This document shows, piece after piece, positions 29,318-39,693 of a stretch of 64,000 bases of DNA. Numbering within the stretch: position 1 is the first letter of the stretch; every line of letters starts with the position of its first letter. The translations under genes and the position numbers were made by a program. The stretch covers positions 1,818,001 to 1,882,000 of the forward strand of contig NZ_JAEKFH010000003.1 in assembly GCF_016650695.1 (NCBI RefSeq), written 5' to 3'. Below the pieces are notes generated by a model, which was not told the origin of the DNA, made no database searches, and saw only the letters and a program-made list of their open reading frames with translations. This stretch comes from Pseudomonas sp. TH41. GTDB taxonomy: Bacteria > Pseudomonadota > Gammaproteobacteria > Pseudomonadales > Pseudomonadaceae.

Positions 29318-30691
29318 TCAGGATTTAGCCGGGGGTTTACGCAGCAGACTGAACGCCATCGCCGCCAGGCACAAAACGCTCAGCAACAGCACCGCCCACA
29401 ACCCGAACTTCTTCCAGTTCGTATCAGGCATCGCAGCCGTCGTCGCCGTCGAGGCCGGTGTCACTACCGTCCCACTCTCGACCGTCGCCTTGCCCAATGT
29501 GGCTAACCTGGCAGCGCTGTAATCCGGAATCAACGTCGACAATGGCAGGCTCGCCGCCTTCACCGTCGCACTCCCCAGCGCCAGCGTGTAGGGCCCAGGG
29601 CCACGCGCCAGGAACACCACTTGGGTCGAACGCACCGCGAACCGAACCGTCGGCGCCTCGGCACCCAGGCCACCGCCGCGATCATCCACCGTCAGCTTCA
29701 ACTGCTGCACGGTTTGCCCCGACAGCGGCAATTCGTTCTGCACCACGTCCTGGCCATTCTGGGTCAGGCGATAGAGCAACCCGCTGCTCAGCGGCTGCCA
29801 CGGCAAGCTGCTTTCTCGACGACCCGACAACGTCACCGGCGCCAGACTGTTGGGCTGACTCAGCTCGACCTGCAAGCGCTCGACGTTCAGCCCCATCGGC
29901 AACTGCCAAGTGTATTCGCCGGCCTTCACGCGACTGCCGGCCAATGGCTGCGACCAGACCAAAGGCAGCGGCAGGCTGCGGGGACTTGCGCTTTCCAGCT
30001 GCGCCGAGGTCAGCGTCGGTGCCGATTGTGGCGTGCTCCACAGCAAGCGCACATAGCGCGCCGATTGCCCCGGCAGGCTGACTTCATGTTGCTCGACCCG
30101 TTCGTCGGCGAACGACAACCGCGCCACCTGGCCTTCGCCCCACGATTGCCAGTGCTGCAAGTCGTCGCTGGCTTCGATGCTGAAACGCTGGAAGCCGTCG
30201 CGCTCGCTGGTCCAGTCGAGGATCAACTGTCGCAAGGGCGCCTTAATGCTGCTGGCATCAAGCAACCAGCCACGCAGAACCTCTTCTCCCGCCTCCAGCT
30301 GACTGGATGGCTGCACCTCCACCAGCGTGCCGTTAGCGCTCGATTGCACGCGCACGCTGGGTGCGCGCTCAGTGGAGTCCGCCGAATTAAACAATGGGAA
30401 CCACTTTACGTCGGTCAGGGTGCGATTTTCGCGGGTTGGCGCCGGTTCTCGAGCCAACGCGTAAGCTTGGGCGTCACCGGCGGCGTTGAATACACGCACA
30501 TCGCTCAGGTCGGTCTGCCGCGCATTCAGTTGCACGCTCAATGGCAATTCAAGGCGATACCACGGGCCTTCACCGCTCACGGTCAACGGCACCTGCGTGG
30601 CGAAGTCCGCCGGTTTATCCTGAGCGCCGGCCGACAACGCCACACCCAACGCCACAGCGCCCAACCAGCCCAGGTTCAACTTCTGACTCAA
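29318..30691 (-). CDS. DUF3999 domain-containing periplasmic protein
   Basis: A 457-residue protein with a signal peptide (cleavage after SAGA/AQD), a large beta-rich periplasmic part (LELPLSVQLNARQTDLSDVRVF, then repeated strands) and one C-terminal membrane helix (about WKKFGLWAVLLLSVLCLAAM) followed by a short basic tail. It belongs to DUF3999, a family found next to DUF2339 proteins. The ATG overlaps the stop of that neighbour by 4 bp, so the pair is translated together. No enzymatic motif is recognised; an envelope role is inferred from topology only. Confidence 0.85.
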   Translation of the reverse strand: MSQKLNLGWLGAVALGVALSAGAQDKPADFATQVPLTVSGEGPWYRLELPLSVQLNARQTDLSDVRVFNAAGDAQAYALAREPAPTRENRTLTDVKWFPLFNSADSTERAPSVRVQSSANGTLVEVQPSSQLEAGEEVLRGWLLDASSIKAPLRQLILDWTSERDGFQRFSIEASDDLQHWQSWGEGQVARLSFADERVEQHEVSLPGQSARYVRLLWSTPQSAPTLTSAQLESASPRSLPLPLVWSQPLAGSRVKAGEYTWQLPMGLNVERLQVELSQPNSLAPVTLSGRRESSLPWQPLSSGLLYRLTQNGQDVVQNELPLSGQTVQQLKLTVDDRGGGLGAEAPTVRFAVRSTQVVFLARGPGPYTLALGSATVKAASLPLSTLIPDYSAARLATLGKATVESGTVVTPASTATTAAMPDTNWKKFGLWAVLLLSVLCLAAMAFSLLRKPPAKS

Positions 30692-33600
30692 GACGACACT
30701 CCTTCGGTTTCCGGGGCCGGTTTTTCAGGATCCGGCGTAGCGTCGGCGCGCTTGGGCGGCAACGGAGCGAAATAGCCCACCACCAGTAACAACACACCCA
30801 CGCCGATAAACGACACGATCCGCGCCAGCCCGCCGCGATTACTCAATTCGACAAAGAACAGTTTGGCCACCACCACCCCGATCAACGCCGCGCCGATCAG
30901 CCAGACCTCGCGGCGATGGCGCAGATGGCCGCCGATCATCAGACCCAGGGCCATCAAGGTCCAGACGATCGATAGACCGGCCTGTACCAGCATGGACTCG
31001 AGCAACGCTCGCAGCTCGAAGGGCACGCCGCTCCAATGGTGAGCCGTGCGCATCACCAGCGCGGTGAAAAAGATAAACAGCGAAACCCCGGCAATCAGTT
31101 GCGTGGCGTATTCGGCGTAGTCCTTGCGAAACGACAGGTGTGTGATTGCGCTGCGGGACCAGACGTAGACGCCGAACAGCGCAAACAGCAGGCCCAACTC
31201 CAGTGGATTGATCAGCGGCACGTAAGGCAACGGCTCGGCGGTGCCGTCGCTGACGATGTTCGCCAGCCAGAACCAGCCGAGCATCAGCACTGCCAGAGGC
31301 GCGGCGGCGTACAGCCGGTATTCGCGCGAATAGGCTGACACCGGCCACGGCCAGCGGCGAGGTGCAGCCATCAGCACCAGATAAAGACTCGGCAGGATCG
31401 CCCAACCCAACCAGCGCCAGGCATTGTACTGCTCGGACAGCAACAGCAGGCCGTAGCGCAGCTCCAGCGCCAACACACCCAACAACAGCCAGCAACCCAA
31501 CACATGAGCGGCGCTCAGCGCACGCTCCGGCAACATCGGCGCCAGACGTCGCAAAGAGGTGAAATGCACGACGAACACCGCCGCCCAGGCCAGCCAACCG
31601 AACTGGGCGGCCGGGTGATAACGCGCGTGCCAAGCGGCGAGTAACACCACGCCGGCCGCGGGGATCAGCAAGGTGCAAAGCAAGCCAAGCGACGACCATT
31701 TCAGGCGCAATGCCAACACGGTCCACAGCGCCACGCTGACGGCCACAGTCGCCAGCAACAACGTCGCATGCAGATTCACTGGCGCAAAACGCAGCACTTC
31801 ACTGACCCACGCCAACGCCCACCAACCCGCGCCCCACACCAGCAGCACTTCGGACAAACGCTGCAAGCTCAGCGCATCGAAGGCCGATGCGTGGTTGCCG
31901 AGCTGCAAGCGCCAGGCCCCAACCAGCGCGGCCAAGCCCAGCACCAGCGGCGTCCAGAATCCGCTGTGCGCCAGCGGTTTCAAACCTTCGCTGGCCAACG
32001 GGCCTAATAGATCCGGGCCGGCCAGCATGAACGCTGCGCCGCCAATCACCTGCAACAACAGGCCGAAAACAAAACTCACACGTTGCTTCAAATACAGGCT
32101 TAGCCAGATGATGAACAGACCACTGGCCGCCCACACCGCGCTCGCGGTTTGCCAAGGCAAGACAAACAGCACCGCCAAATTGATCAGCACCAGACCGGCG
32201 AGCAACACCACCGACAAGCCGCGCAACAGTCGAACGTCACTGCGAACCATCTCATCGCGAGCCGCCAACAGCATGCCGGCGATCAACGCCAGACCGATCA
32301 GCGACGCGCTCAACAGCCCGCTCCAACCCGCACTGAACACAGCCGCAGACTCACCGCTCGAACCTTGTAGCCGCAGCAGGAACAACGCCCCGCCCAACAA
32401 CTGCACGGCAAACGCGGTGAACAGGAACGTGCGCGATTGCAGGCGCAGGCCGACAAACAGCGTCGCCAACCCCGCCAACGCCCAACTGATCGTCGTGCCC
32501 TGAATAAAGAAGAACAACGGCGCCAGCAGATAAAGGAACGTCAGACCGAGGCAGGCCAACACCGGCAGCCCTTTACGCTCCCATTCCAAGGTCTGCCCGG
32601 GCAAGGCTTTACGCAATTGATAGAAGCTGAACAGCAACGCCACGCCGAGCATTAACGCACCCAACGGCGCGCCGTCCAGCAGGCTGCTTTCCCCGGTCCG
32701 CAGCTCACTGAGAAACGCCAGCGCCGAGCCCAGTTGCAGCAACAAGGCAAAGGCTCGGGCCAGCGGTCGTTGTTGACGCAGCCCGAGCCAGAAAATCCCC
32801 GCGCCCTCCACGGCCCAGGCAGCGGCGGTCCACCGTGCGTCGAGTCCCAACGGGATCGCCAGGCTGGCGAAGATCACGCCCAGCGCCAGACAGGTCTCCG
32901 CCAGCAGCAACGCTCGACCGCCCATCAGCAGTCGCGCCAGCCCCATGTAGATCATGCCCAGCGCCAGCGCGCTGAAGGCTGCCGCGAACTCCAGATGCTG
33001 GACCAGCGCAAACTGCAAACCGAAGCCCACCAGCGGTGGACCAAACAGCATCGTGCCGTCGACGTAATCGCCCTTGCGCGCCGACCAGTGCAGCAACGCA
33101 TCACGACTGTCATCCTCGGGCGCGTCGCTCATTTCCAGCAACTTGCGTCGGGCAAACAGCAGGCCGATAGCCAGGTACATCAAGAAGAACACAATCAGGA
33201 ACGGCTCGGTGCTCCATAGCAGTTCCGGCGTGTAAGAACGCAGGCCCCAGGCGAAACCGATGCCGAAGGTGCCGGCAAAACCGATCAGGTTCAGCAGCCG
33301 CCAGGCCTTGAACCACGCAATCGCGAGGATGCCGGCGTTGAGCAAGGCGAAGTAGCTGAAGAGTGCGATGTGGTTGCCAGCGCCGGTGGAGGTCAGGATG
33401 GGGGCGGCGAAACCGCCCAACGCGGCAGCACAGGCCAAGGCCAGGGAATCCTGAGTGATTGCCAGAATGGCGGAAAACACGGTCACGGCCACCAACAAGC
33501 CCAGGGCGGCGGTCGGGTCGAGCAACGGGTGCAGGCGCATCGCTGCAAACACCGTCAGGTACAACACGGCGATGCCGGTGCCTTGCAGCATCAACGCGTA

Positions 33601-34272
33601 ATTGCTATTACGCGTTCTGAGCCACCATCCCAGCCCGAGAAGGCCCAATGCCGCCGCCGCAACACCGGCATAACGCAATTCGATGGGCACCACCATGCCT
33701 TCAGTGGCGTAACGCAGCAGGAACGCCAAACCGAGGAACAACAGCACCACGCCGACCCGCAACACCGTATTACCGCCAAACAGCCAGGCGCGAGCGCCGC
33801 TGATGCCGCGTTCGATGACGTTGGGGCCGCGCGGGGTGGCGGGTTGTCGCGCTTCACGGGTAACCGGTTCCGGTTTCCAGGCATCGACGGGCAGTGGCCG
33901 GGTTTGCATGGACGCAGCAGCCATCGGTTCGAGTTCGGGAGGGAGTTCCCAGATCAGCTCCGGCGGCTCGACAGGAATTTCGCCAAGTGTGAATTCAGGG
34001 GCCGGGGCGAGGTCGCTGGCAAGCGGTTCGCCAGCTTCAGGCCGTTTGACGCCAGACACCTCCAGCAAAGCCAGACGCTCTTCGAGCGCCTTCAGCGCCA
34101 CTTGCGCCTGTTCAAGTAGCCCGCGCTGCTCGGCCGTTTGAGACCCCAAGCGGCCGATGCGAATGGCCTGGCCAATACCCAACCCGAGCAGCGCGCCCAA
34201 CAGCGCATCGCTGAACGACTCGTCGAGTAGCCAGCCCAGCACCAGTCCAATCAGCATGAACATCCATTGCAT
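30688..34272 (-). CDS. DUF2339 polytopic membrane protein
   Basis: A very large inner-membrane protein of about 1194 residues. One N-terminal helix (WMFMLIGLVLGWLLDESFSD) is followed by a soluble coiled and Pro-rich segment to about residue 170, then more than 20 hydrophobic helices. ATG at 34272 is preferred because AGGGA precedes it and homologues start MQW(M/I)FMLIGL; an ATG 21 bp upstream is possible. The multi-helix layout and the DUF3999 partner suggest an envelope polymer or transport function, but none is established. Confidence 0.85.
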   Translation of the reverse strand: MQWMFMLIGLVLGWLLDESFSDALLGALLGLGIGQAIRIGRLGSQTAEQRGLLEQAQVALKALEERLALLEVSGVKRPEAGEPLASDLAPAPEFTLGEIPVEPPELIWELPPELEPMAAASMQTRPLPVDAWKPEPVTREARQPATPRGPNVIERGISGARAWLFGGNTVLRVGVVLLFLGLAFLLRYATEGMVVPIELRYAGVAAAALGLLGLGWWLRTRNSNYALMLQGTGIAVLYLTVFAAMRLHPLLDPTAALGLLVAVTVFSAILAITQDSLALACAAALGGFAAPILTSTGAGNHIALFSYFALLNAGILAIAWFKAWRLLNLIGFAGTFGIGFAWGLRSYTPELLWSTEPFLIVFFLMYLAIGLLFARRKLLEMSDAPEDDSRDALLHWSARKGDYVDGTMLFGPPLVGFGLQFALVQHLEFAAAFSALALGMIYMGLARLLMGGRALLLAETCLALGVIFASLAIPLGLDARWTAAAWAVEGAGIFWLGLRQQRPLARAFALLLQLGSALAFLSELRTGESSLLDGAPLGALMLGVALLFSFYQLRKALPGQTLEWERKGLPVLACLGLTFLYLLAPLFFFIQGTTISWALAGLATLFVGLRLQSRTFLFTAFAVQLLGGALFLLRLQGSSGESAAVFSAGWSGLLSASLIGLALIAGMLLAARDEMVRSDVRLLRGLSVVLLAGLVLINLAVLFVLPWQTASAVWAASGLFIIWLSLYLKQRVSFVFGLLLQVIGGAAFMLAGPDLLGPLASEGLKPLAHSGFWTPLVLGLAALVGAWRLQLGNHASAFDALSLQRLSEVLLVWGAGWWALAWVSEVLRFAPVNLHATLLLATVAVSVALWTVLALRLKWSSLGLLCTLLIPAAGVVLLAAWHARYHPAAQFGWLAWAAVFVVHFTSLRRLAPMLPERALSAAHVLGCWLLLGVLALELRYGLLLLSEQYNAWRWLGWAILPSLYLVLMAAPRRWPWPVSAYSREYRLYAAAPLAVLMLGWFWLANIVSDGTAEPLPYVPLINPLELGLLFALFGVYVWSRSAITHLSFRKDYAEYATQLIAGVSLFIFFTALVMRTAHHWSGVPFELRALLESMLVQAGLSIVWTLMALGLMIGGHLRHRREVWLIGAALIGVVVAKLFFVELSNRGGLARIVSFIGVGVLLLVVGYFAPLPPKRADATPDPEKPAPETEGVSS

Positions 34273-34327
34273 GGTCGATATCCCTAAGCGCATTGGCTAA
34301 TCCCGGAAGACTAGCGCAGCCGGCATC

Positions 34328-34411
34328 AAAAAGATCGCAGCCTTCGGCAGCTCCTCCAAAAGCGCGGAATTACGCGATCCTGTAGGAGCTGCCGAAGGCT
34401 GCGATCTTTTT
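34328..34411. repeat. REP doublet, family B (inward type)
   Basis: Arms AAAGATCGCAGCCTTCGGCA...CTCCT and TGTAGGAGCTGCCGAAGGCT...GATCTTTTT lie between glgP (3' end) and the DUF2339 gene (5' end). Confidence 0.9.
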
Positions 34412-34425
34412 AGCCGAGCGAAGAC

Positions 34426-36876
34426 TTACTCCAGCGCCTTCCAGATATCAGTGGCGTACTCACGAATGGTCCGGTCGGAGGAGAACCAGCCCATCCGCGC
34501 CGTGCTCAAGACTGCCGAACGCCACCACGCTTGAGAATCGTGCCAATGCGCTTCAACGCGCATCTGCGCGTCCCAGTAGGAATCGAAATCGGCGCAGACC
34601 AGGAAGCGGTCGTAGTCGATCAGCGAATCGATCAAGCCCACGTAACGGGACGGTTCATCCGGCGAAAACACCCCGCCGCGAATCGCTTGCAACACGTCAT
34701 TGAGGCGATGGGAGGCGGCAATGTCCGGCGTCGCGTTGAACTCATGGTTCTGCTTACGCGCTTCAACCTGCTGAGCACTGAGACCGAAGATAAACATGTG
34801 CTCGGCGCCGATACGCTCGCACATTTCCACGTTAGCCCCGTCCAGGGTGCCGATGGTCAGTGCGCCGTTGAGGCCGAACTTCATGTTACTGGTGCCCGAC
34901 GCTTCAAAGCCTGCGGTGGAAATCTGCTCGGACAAGTCCGCCGCCGGAATGATGCTCTCCGCCAGGCTGACGTTGTAGTTGGGCAGGAACACCACTTTCA
35001 GCAAACCGCGCACGGTCGGGTCGTTGTTCACCACCCGAGCGATGTCGTTGGTCAGTTTGATGATCAGCTTGGCCTGGTGATAACTGGCGGCGGCCTTGCC
35101 GGCGAAGATCTTCACCCGCGGTACCCAGTCGATTTCCGGCTCGGCGCGAATCGCCTGATACAACGCTACGGTGTGCATCAGGTTAAGCAGTTGCCGTTTG
35201 TATTCGTGGATCCGTTTGACCTGCACGTCGAACATCGCCGCCGGGTTGACCGCGACCCCCAGCCGCTCGTGAATGATGTACGCGAGGGCTTTTTTGTTGT
35301 GCAGCCGCTGTTCCGCGAACGCTTTGCGGAAAGCAGACTTCTCGGCGAACGGTTCCAGTTCGAGCAAGCGTGTTTCTGCGCTGTCCAGCAGCTCAGGCCC
35401 CAAGGCGTCGACCATCATCGCCGTCAGCTCGGGGTTGGCCTGGTAGAGCCAGCGGCGGAACGTGATGCCGTTGGTCTTGTTGTTGATCCGGTCCGGGTAG
35501 AGTTTGTGCAGCTCGGAGAACACGGTTTTGCGCATCAGCTGCGTGTGCAGCCCGGACACGCCGTTGACGCTGTGGGAGCCGAGGAACGCGAGGTTGCCCA
35601 TACGCACGCGACGGCCGTTGTCTTCCTCGATCAGCGACACGGCGCGCAGCACGTCGAAATCGTGAATGCCTTTGGCCCGCAGGGAATCGATGTGCTGGGC
35701 GTTGATCAGGTAAATGATCTGCATGTGCCGCGGCAGCATCCGCTCCATCAACCCGACCGGCCAGGTTTCAAGCGCTTCCGGCAGCAATGTGTGGTTGGTG
35801 TAGGACAGCGTGTCGACGGTGACCTGCCACGCCGCGTCCCACGCCACGTCATACACGTCGACCAGCTGGCGCATCAGTTCGGCCACGGCAATCGAGGGGT
35901 GAGTGTCGTTGAGCTGGATGGCCGCGTGATCGCCCAGGGTCAGGACCGAGGTGTGCATGTTGCGATGACGGCGCAGCAAGTCCTGCAAGGACGCGGCGAC
36001 GAAGAAGTATTCCTGACGCAGGCGCAGTTCCTGGCCGGCTTCGGTGCTGTCGGCCGGGTAAAGCACGCGGGAGATACTTTCGGCCCGGGCCACTTCCGCC
36101 ACGGCCCCCAAGTGGTCGCCGGCGTTGAAGCGTTCCAGGTGCAAGTCTTCCATGGCCCGTGCGCGCCACAGACGCAGCGTGTTGACGCTTGCCCCACGCC
36201 AGCCGACCACCGGCGTGTCATAAGCAATCGCGCGCACGGTTTCCACTGGGGTCCACACTTGCTTGGACTTGCCGGTGTCGTCAGTGACGGTTTCAACGCT
36301 GCCGCCGAAGCCGATCGGGTAAACGACTTCTGGGCGTTCAAATTCCCAAGGGTTACCAAAATCCAGCCAGTGTTCGGTTTGTTCCTGCTGCCAGCCGTCG
36401 ACAATGGCCTGACGGAACAAGCCATGCTCATAACGAATGCCGTAACCGTGGCCGGCGATGCCGAGCGTCGACATGCTTTCCATGAAGCACGCGGCCAAGC
36501 GGCCAAGGCCACCGTTACCCAGCGCCGCGTCGGGTTCCAGCAGGCGAATGCGTTCAAGATCGACGCCGAGTTCGGTCAGGGCCTCGCGGGCCACATCGAG
36601 CAAACCCAGGTTGCTGAGGCTGTCGTAGAGCAGCCGGCCAATCAGAAATTCCAGCGAGAGGTAGTAAACGCGCTTCTGACCCTTGCGGTAAATCTGCCGG
36701 GTGTGATCCATCCAGTGCTCGACCATATGATCCCGCGCGGCCAGGGCAATGGCTTCGAACCAGTCGTGGTCGAAGGCGTGATCCGGGTCTTTACCCACCG
36801 CGTAGGTGAGTTTGGTCAAGACGGCGTCGCGAAATGCGGCCACCTCTGCTTCGCGAACAAGTGGTTCTTGAGTCAT
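34426..36876 (-). CDS. glgP: Glycogen/alpha-glucan phosphorylase
   Basis: An 816-residue glycosyltransferase family 35 enzyme that releases glucose 1-phosphate from alpha-1,4-glucans using pyridoxal phosphate. The PLP-lysine motif is intact (EASGTSNMKFGLNGALTIGT; Lys in NMKF). The N-terminal EFLIGRLLYDSLSNLG and LGNGGLGRLAACFMES blocks are typical. No other glycogen genes accompany it in the window. Confidence 0.96.
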   Translation of the reverse strand: MTQEPLVREAEVAAFRDAVLTKLTYAVGKDPDHAFDHDWFEAIALAARDHMVEHWMDHTRQIYRKGQKRVYYLSLEFLIGRLLYDSLSNLGLLDVAREALTELGVDLERIRLLEPDAALGNGGLGRLAACFMESMSTLGIAGHGYGIRYEHGLFRQAIVDGWQQEQTEHWLDFGNPWEFERPEVVYPIGFGGSVETVTDDTGKSKQVWTPVETVRAIAYDTPVVGWRGASVNTLRLWRARAMEDLHLERFNAGDHLGAVAEVARAESISRVLYPADSTEAGQELRLRQEYFFVAASLQDLLRRHRNMHTSVLTLGDHAAIQLNDTHPSIAVAELMRQLVDVYDVAWDAAWQVTVDTLSYTNHTLLPEALETWPVGLMERMLPRHMQIIYLINAQHIDSLRAKGIHDFDVLRAVSLIEEDNGRRVRMGNLAFLGSHSVNGVSGLHTQLMRKTVFSELHKLYPDRINNKTNGITFRRWLYQANPELTAMMVDALGPELLDSAETRLLELEPFAEKSAFRKAFAEQRLHNKKALAYIIHERLGVAVNPAAMFDVQVKRIHEYKRQLLNLMHTVALYQAIRAEPEIDWVPRVKIFAGKAAASYHQAKLIIKLTNDIARVVNNDPTVRGLLKVVFLPNYNVSLAESIIPAADLSEQISTAGFEASGTSNMKFGLNGALTIGTLDGANVEMCERIGAEHMFIFGLSAQQVEARKQNHEFNATPDIAASHRLNDVLQAIRGGVFSPDEPSRYVGLIDSLIDYDRFLVCADFDSYWDAQMRVEAHWHDSQAWWRSAVLSTARMGWFSSDRTIREYATDIWKALE

Positions 36877-37132
36877 CGATAGGACCTCGAGCGAGCGTGA
36901 AGTAGTTGAGCCTAGACGGTGTGACAGGCCATTGGGAGTCTGGTTCGGCAGTTTTTCCCGTTAGTGTGAGATAGGTCGACATTACCTTGTCGCGCACTGT
37001 AAAGAATGCAGGCCTCGTGCCGCAATACGGGTATTTCTGGGCGACACTCGAAAAAATCTGGCGAAAGGTTGTTCAAAAATCCACCAGTCCCGGTATGATC
37101 GCGCGCCCTGATGCACACGCTGGTAACAACCG

Positions 37133-37576
37133 ATGATGAAGTCCAACCTGATCGCTGCCGCAGAGATCGATCGCCTCGACACCTGGGCCAAGTATTCCGC
37201 CCCGATGTGCGGCTCCTGCGTGTCCAGCTGCTGCACCTTGCCGGTCGAGGTCAAGATCAAGGATCTGATCCGTATCGGCATCGTCGATGAATTCGAGCGC
37301 GGCGAGCCGCCGAAGAACATCGCCAAGCGTTTGCAGAAGGAAGGGATCGTCGAACGTTACAACCAGAAATCCGAGATTTTCACCCTCCAGCGCATGAGCA
37401 ACAACGATTGCCTGTACCTGGATCGTAAGAGCCGTCTGTGCACTATTTATGAAAAGCGCCCGGATACCTGCCGTAACCACCCGAAAATCGGCCCACGGCC
37501 GGGGTATTGCGCTTACAAGCCCAAAGAAGTGGCGCGTGAGACCAGCAGTAGCCGTCGGACCCTCGAGAAATTTTAA
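37133..37576 (+). CDS. YkgJ family cysteine-cluster protein
   Basis: A 147-residue protein with the YkgJ/UPF0153 pattern: CGSCVSSCC near the N-terminus (Cys26-Cys34), then NDCLYLD, LCTIYEKRPDTCRNHP and a later Cys in YCAYKP. The eight-odd cysteines probably bind zinc or an Fe-S cluster. Two ATG codons are adjacent at the start (37133 and 37136). It is divergent from glgP, and the 256-bp gap to that gene must contain both promoters. Biochemical role is unknown. Confidence 0.9.
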   Translation: MMKSNLIAAAEIDRLDTWAKYSAPMCGSCVSSCCTLPVEVKIKDLIRIGIVDEFERGEPPKNIAKRLQKEGIVERYNQKSEIFTLQRMSNNDCLYLDRKSRLCTIYEKRPDTCRNHPKIGPRPGYCAYKPKEVARETSSSRRTLEKF

Positions 37577-37581
37577 ACCCC

Positions 37582-37657
37582 AAAAGATCGCAGCCTTTGG
37601 CAGCTCCTACAGGCGTACACATAAACCTGTAGGAGCTGCCGAAGGCTGCGATCTTTT
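37582..37657. repeat. REP doublet, family B (inward type)
   Basis: Arms AAAGATCGCAGCCTTTGGCA...CTCCTACAGG and TGTAGGAGCTGCCGAAGGCT...GATCTTTT lie between the convergent ykgJ-like gene and typA. Confidence 0.92.
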
Positions 37658-37683
37658 GATTTTGTATCCAGACAAACAAAAAC

Positions 37684-37715
37684 GCCCCCGACCTTGCGGT
37701 CGGGGGCATTTTTTT
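37684..37715. terminator. Bidirectional terminator between the ykgJ-like gene and typA
   Basis: GCCCCCGACC/GGTCGGGGGC form a 10-bp stem with a TTGC loop, with T-rich tails on both strands (TTTTTTT rightward, GTTTTTGTTTG leftward). It serves both convergent genes. Confidence 0.92.
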
Positions 37716-37733
37716 GCCAGCTAACTAAATAAC

Positions 37734-39554
37734 TTAGTTACCGGACTTCTTGGCAGCGCGGGTACGCTCGCTTTCGCCCAGGATCTTCTTACGAAGACGG
37801 ATGGACTTAGGAGTGACTTCGCACAATTCGTCTTCTTGAACGAATTCCAGAGCCTGCTCCAGGGTGAAGCGGATAGGCGGAACCAGAGCGATGGTTTCGT
37901 CTTTACCCGAAGCACGCATGTTGTCGAGCTTCTTGCCTTTGGTTGGGTTGACGCCCAGGTCGTTGTCGCGGCTGTTGATGCCGACGATTTGGCCTTCGTA
38001 CACGTCTTCACCGTGACCCAGGAACAGTTTGCCGCGAGCTTGCAGGGTTTCCAGCGAGTAAGTCAGCGCCTTACCGGTAGCCACCGAAACCAGCACGCCG
38101 TTCTGACGGCCGGACATGTCGCCGGACTTCATCACGTCGTAACGGTCGAAGATCGAGGTCAGGATGCCTGCACCGGAGGTCAGGGTCAGGAACTCGTTAC
38201 GGAAACCGATCAAGCCACGAGCCGGGATGTTGTACTCAAGGCGCACACGGCCCTTGCCATCCGGAACCATGTTGGTCAGGTCGCCTTTACGGATACCGAT
38301 CTGTTCCATGATCGAACCTTGCGATTCTTCCGGCAGGTCGATGGTCACGTTTTCGTACGGTTCGTGCTTGACGCCGTCAACCATGCGGATGATCACTTCC
38401 GGACGACCAACACCCATTTCGAAGCCTTCGCGACGCATGGTTTCGATCAGTACCGAGAGGTGCAGCTCACCACGGCCGGAGACTTTGAACTTGTCGGCGG
38501 TGTCGCCTTCTTCAACGCGCAGGGCAACGTTGTAGAGCAATTCTTTGTCCAGACGTTCCTTGATGTTACGGCTGGTGACGAACTTGCCTTCACGGCCGCA
38601 GAACGGCGAGTCGTTAACCTGGAAGGTCATCGAAACGGTTGGTTCGTCAACGGTCAGCGGCTTCATCGCTTCGACGTTCAGTGGGTCGCACAGAGTGTCG
38701 GAGATGAACAGCGAATCGAAGCCGCTGATGCAGACGATGTCGCCGGCAGCTGCTTCTTCAACGTCGATGCGGTGCAGACCGTGGTGACCCATCAGCTTCA
38801 GGATACGGCCGTTACGGCGCTTGCCGTCGGCATCGATCGCCACAACCTGGGTGTTCGGCTTGACGCGACCACGAGCGATACGGCCAACGCCGATGATGCC
38901 CAGGAAGCTGTTGTAGTCCAGTGCCGAGATTTGCATCTGGAACGGACCGTCACGGTCGACTTTCGGCGCCGGTACGTTGTCGACGATCGACTGGTACAGC
39001 GGGGTCATGTCTTCAGCCATGTCGGTGTGTTCCAGACCGGCAATGCCGTTCAGGGCCGAGGCGTAGACGACTTTGAAGTCCAGCTGTTCTTCGGTAGCAC
39101 CGAGGTTGTCGAACAGGTCGAAGATCTGGTCCAGAACCCAGTCCGGACGTGCGCCTGGACGGTCAACCTTGTTGATGACCACGATTGGACGCAGGCCGGC
39201 TTCGAAAGCCTTCTTGGTCACGAAACGGGTTTGCGGCATAGGGCCGTCTTGAGCGTCAACCAGCAGCAGAACGGAGTCAACCATCGACATTACGCGTTCA
39301 ACTTCGCCGCCGAAGTCGGCGTGGCCCGGGGTGTCCACGATGTTGATGTGGTAGCCGTTCCAGTTGATGGCGGTGTTTTTCGCCAGAATGGTAATACCGC
39401 GCTCTTTCTCCTGGTCGTTGGAGTCCATCACGCGCTCGTCGTTGAGCTCGTTGCGCTCCAGGGTGCCGGATTGACGCAAGAGTTTGTCTACCAGGGTGGT
39501 TTTACCATGGTCAACGTGAGCAATGATGGCGATGTTGCGTAGATTTTCGATCAC
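37734..39554 (-). CDS. typA: Ribosome-binding GTPase TypA/BipA
   Basis: A 606-residue translational GTPase of the EF-G-like superfamily, involved in ribosome assembly and stress adaptation. G motifs are intact: [15 protein letters not shown] (G1), [12 protein letters not shown] (G3) and [11 protein letters not shown] (G4). The usual beta-barrel, domain III and V and the BipA-specific C-terminal domain follow. Length is normal. Confidence 0.97.
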   Translation of the reverse strand: MIENLRNIAIIAHVDHGKTTLVDKLLRQSGTLERNELNDERVMDSNDQEKERGITILAKNTAINWNGYHINIVDTPGHADFGGEVERVMSMVDSVLLLVDAQDGPMPQTRFVTKKAFEAGLRPIVVINKVDRPGARPDWVLDQIFDLFDNLGATEEQLDFKVVYASALNGIAGLEHTDMAEDMTPLYQSIVDNVPAPKVDRDGPFQMQISALDYNSFLGIIGVGRIARGRVKPNTQVVAIDADGKRRNGRILKLMGHHGLHRIDVEEAAAGDIVCISGFDSLFISDTLCDPLNVEAMKPLTVDEPTVSMTFQVNDSPFCGREGKFVTSRNIKERLDKELLYNVALRVEEGDTADKFKVSGRGELHLSVLIETMRREGFEMGVGRPEVIIRMVDGVKHEPYENVTIDLPEESQGSIMEQIGIRKGDLTNMVPDGKGRVRLEYNIPARGLIGFRNEFLTLTSGAGILTSIFDRYDVMKSGDMSGRQNGVLVSVATGKALTYSLETLQARGKLFLGHGEDVYEGQIVGINSRDNDLGVNPTKGKKLDNMRASGKDETIALVPPIRFTLEQALEFVQEDELCEVTPKSIRLRKKILGESERTRAAKKSGN

Positions 39555-39693
39555 TTGTGTATCTCGATCAGAGGATTCGGTGTGCTGACAAGTCTTGGCA
39601 GCGATTAACAGTAGAGTCCGGCAAAGCCGTTACAGCTTGACGGCGGCGTCGGGGGGCCGGTGACGCAGGCCACAGGCAAACAGCCCCGGGCAC

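Noticed and set aside
34531..36882. A 783-codon open frame on the + strand opposite glgP
   Set aside because: It mirrors glgP almost end to end, with no family features or ribosome site.
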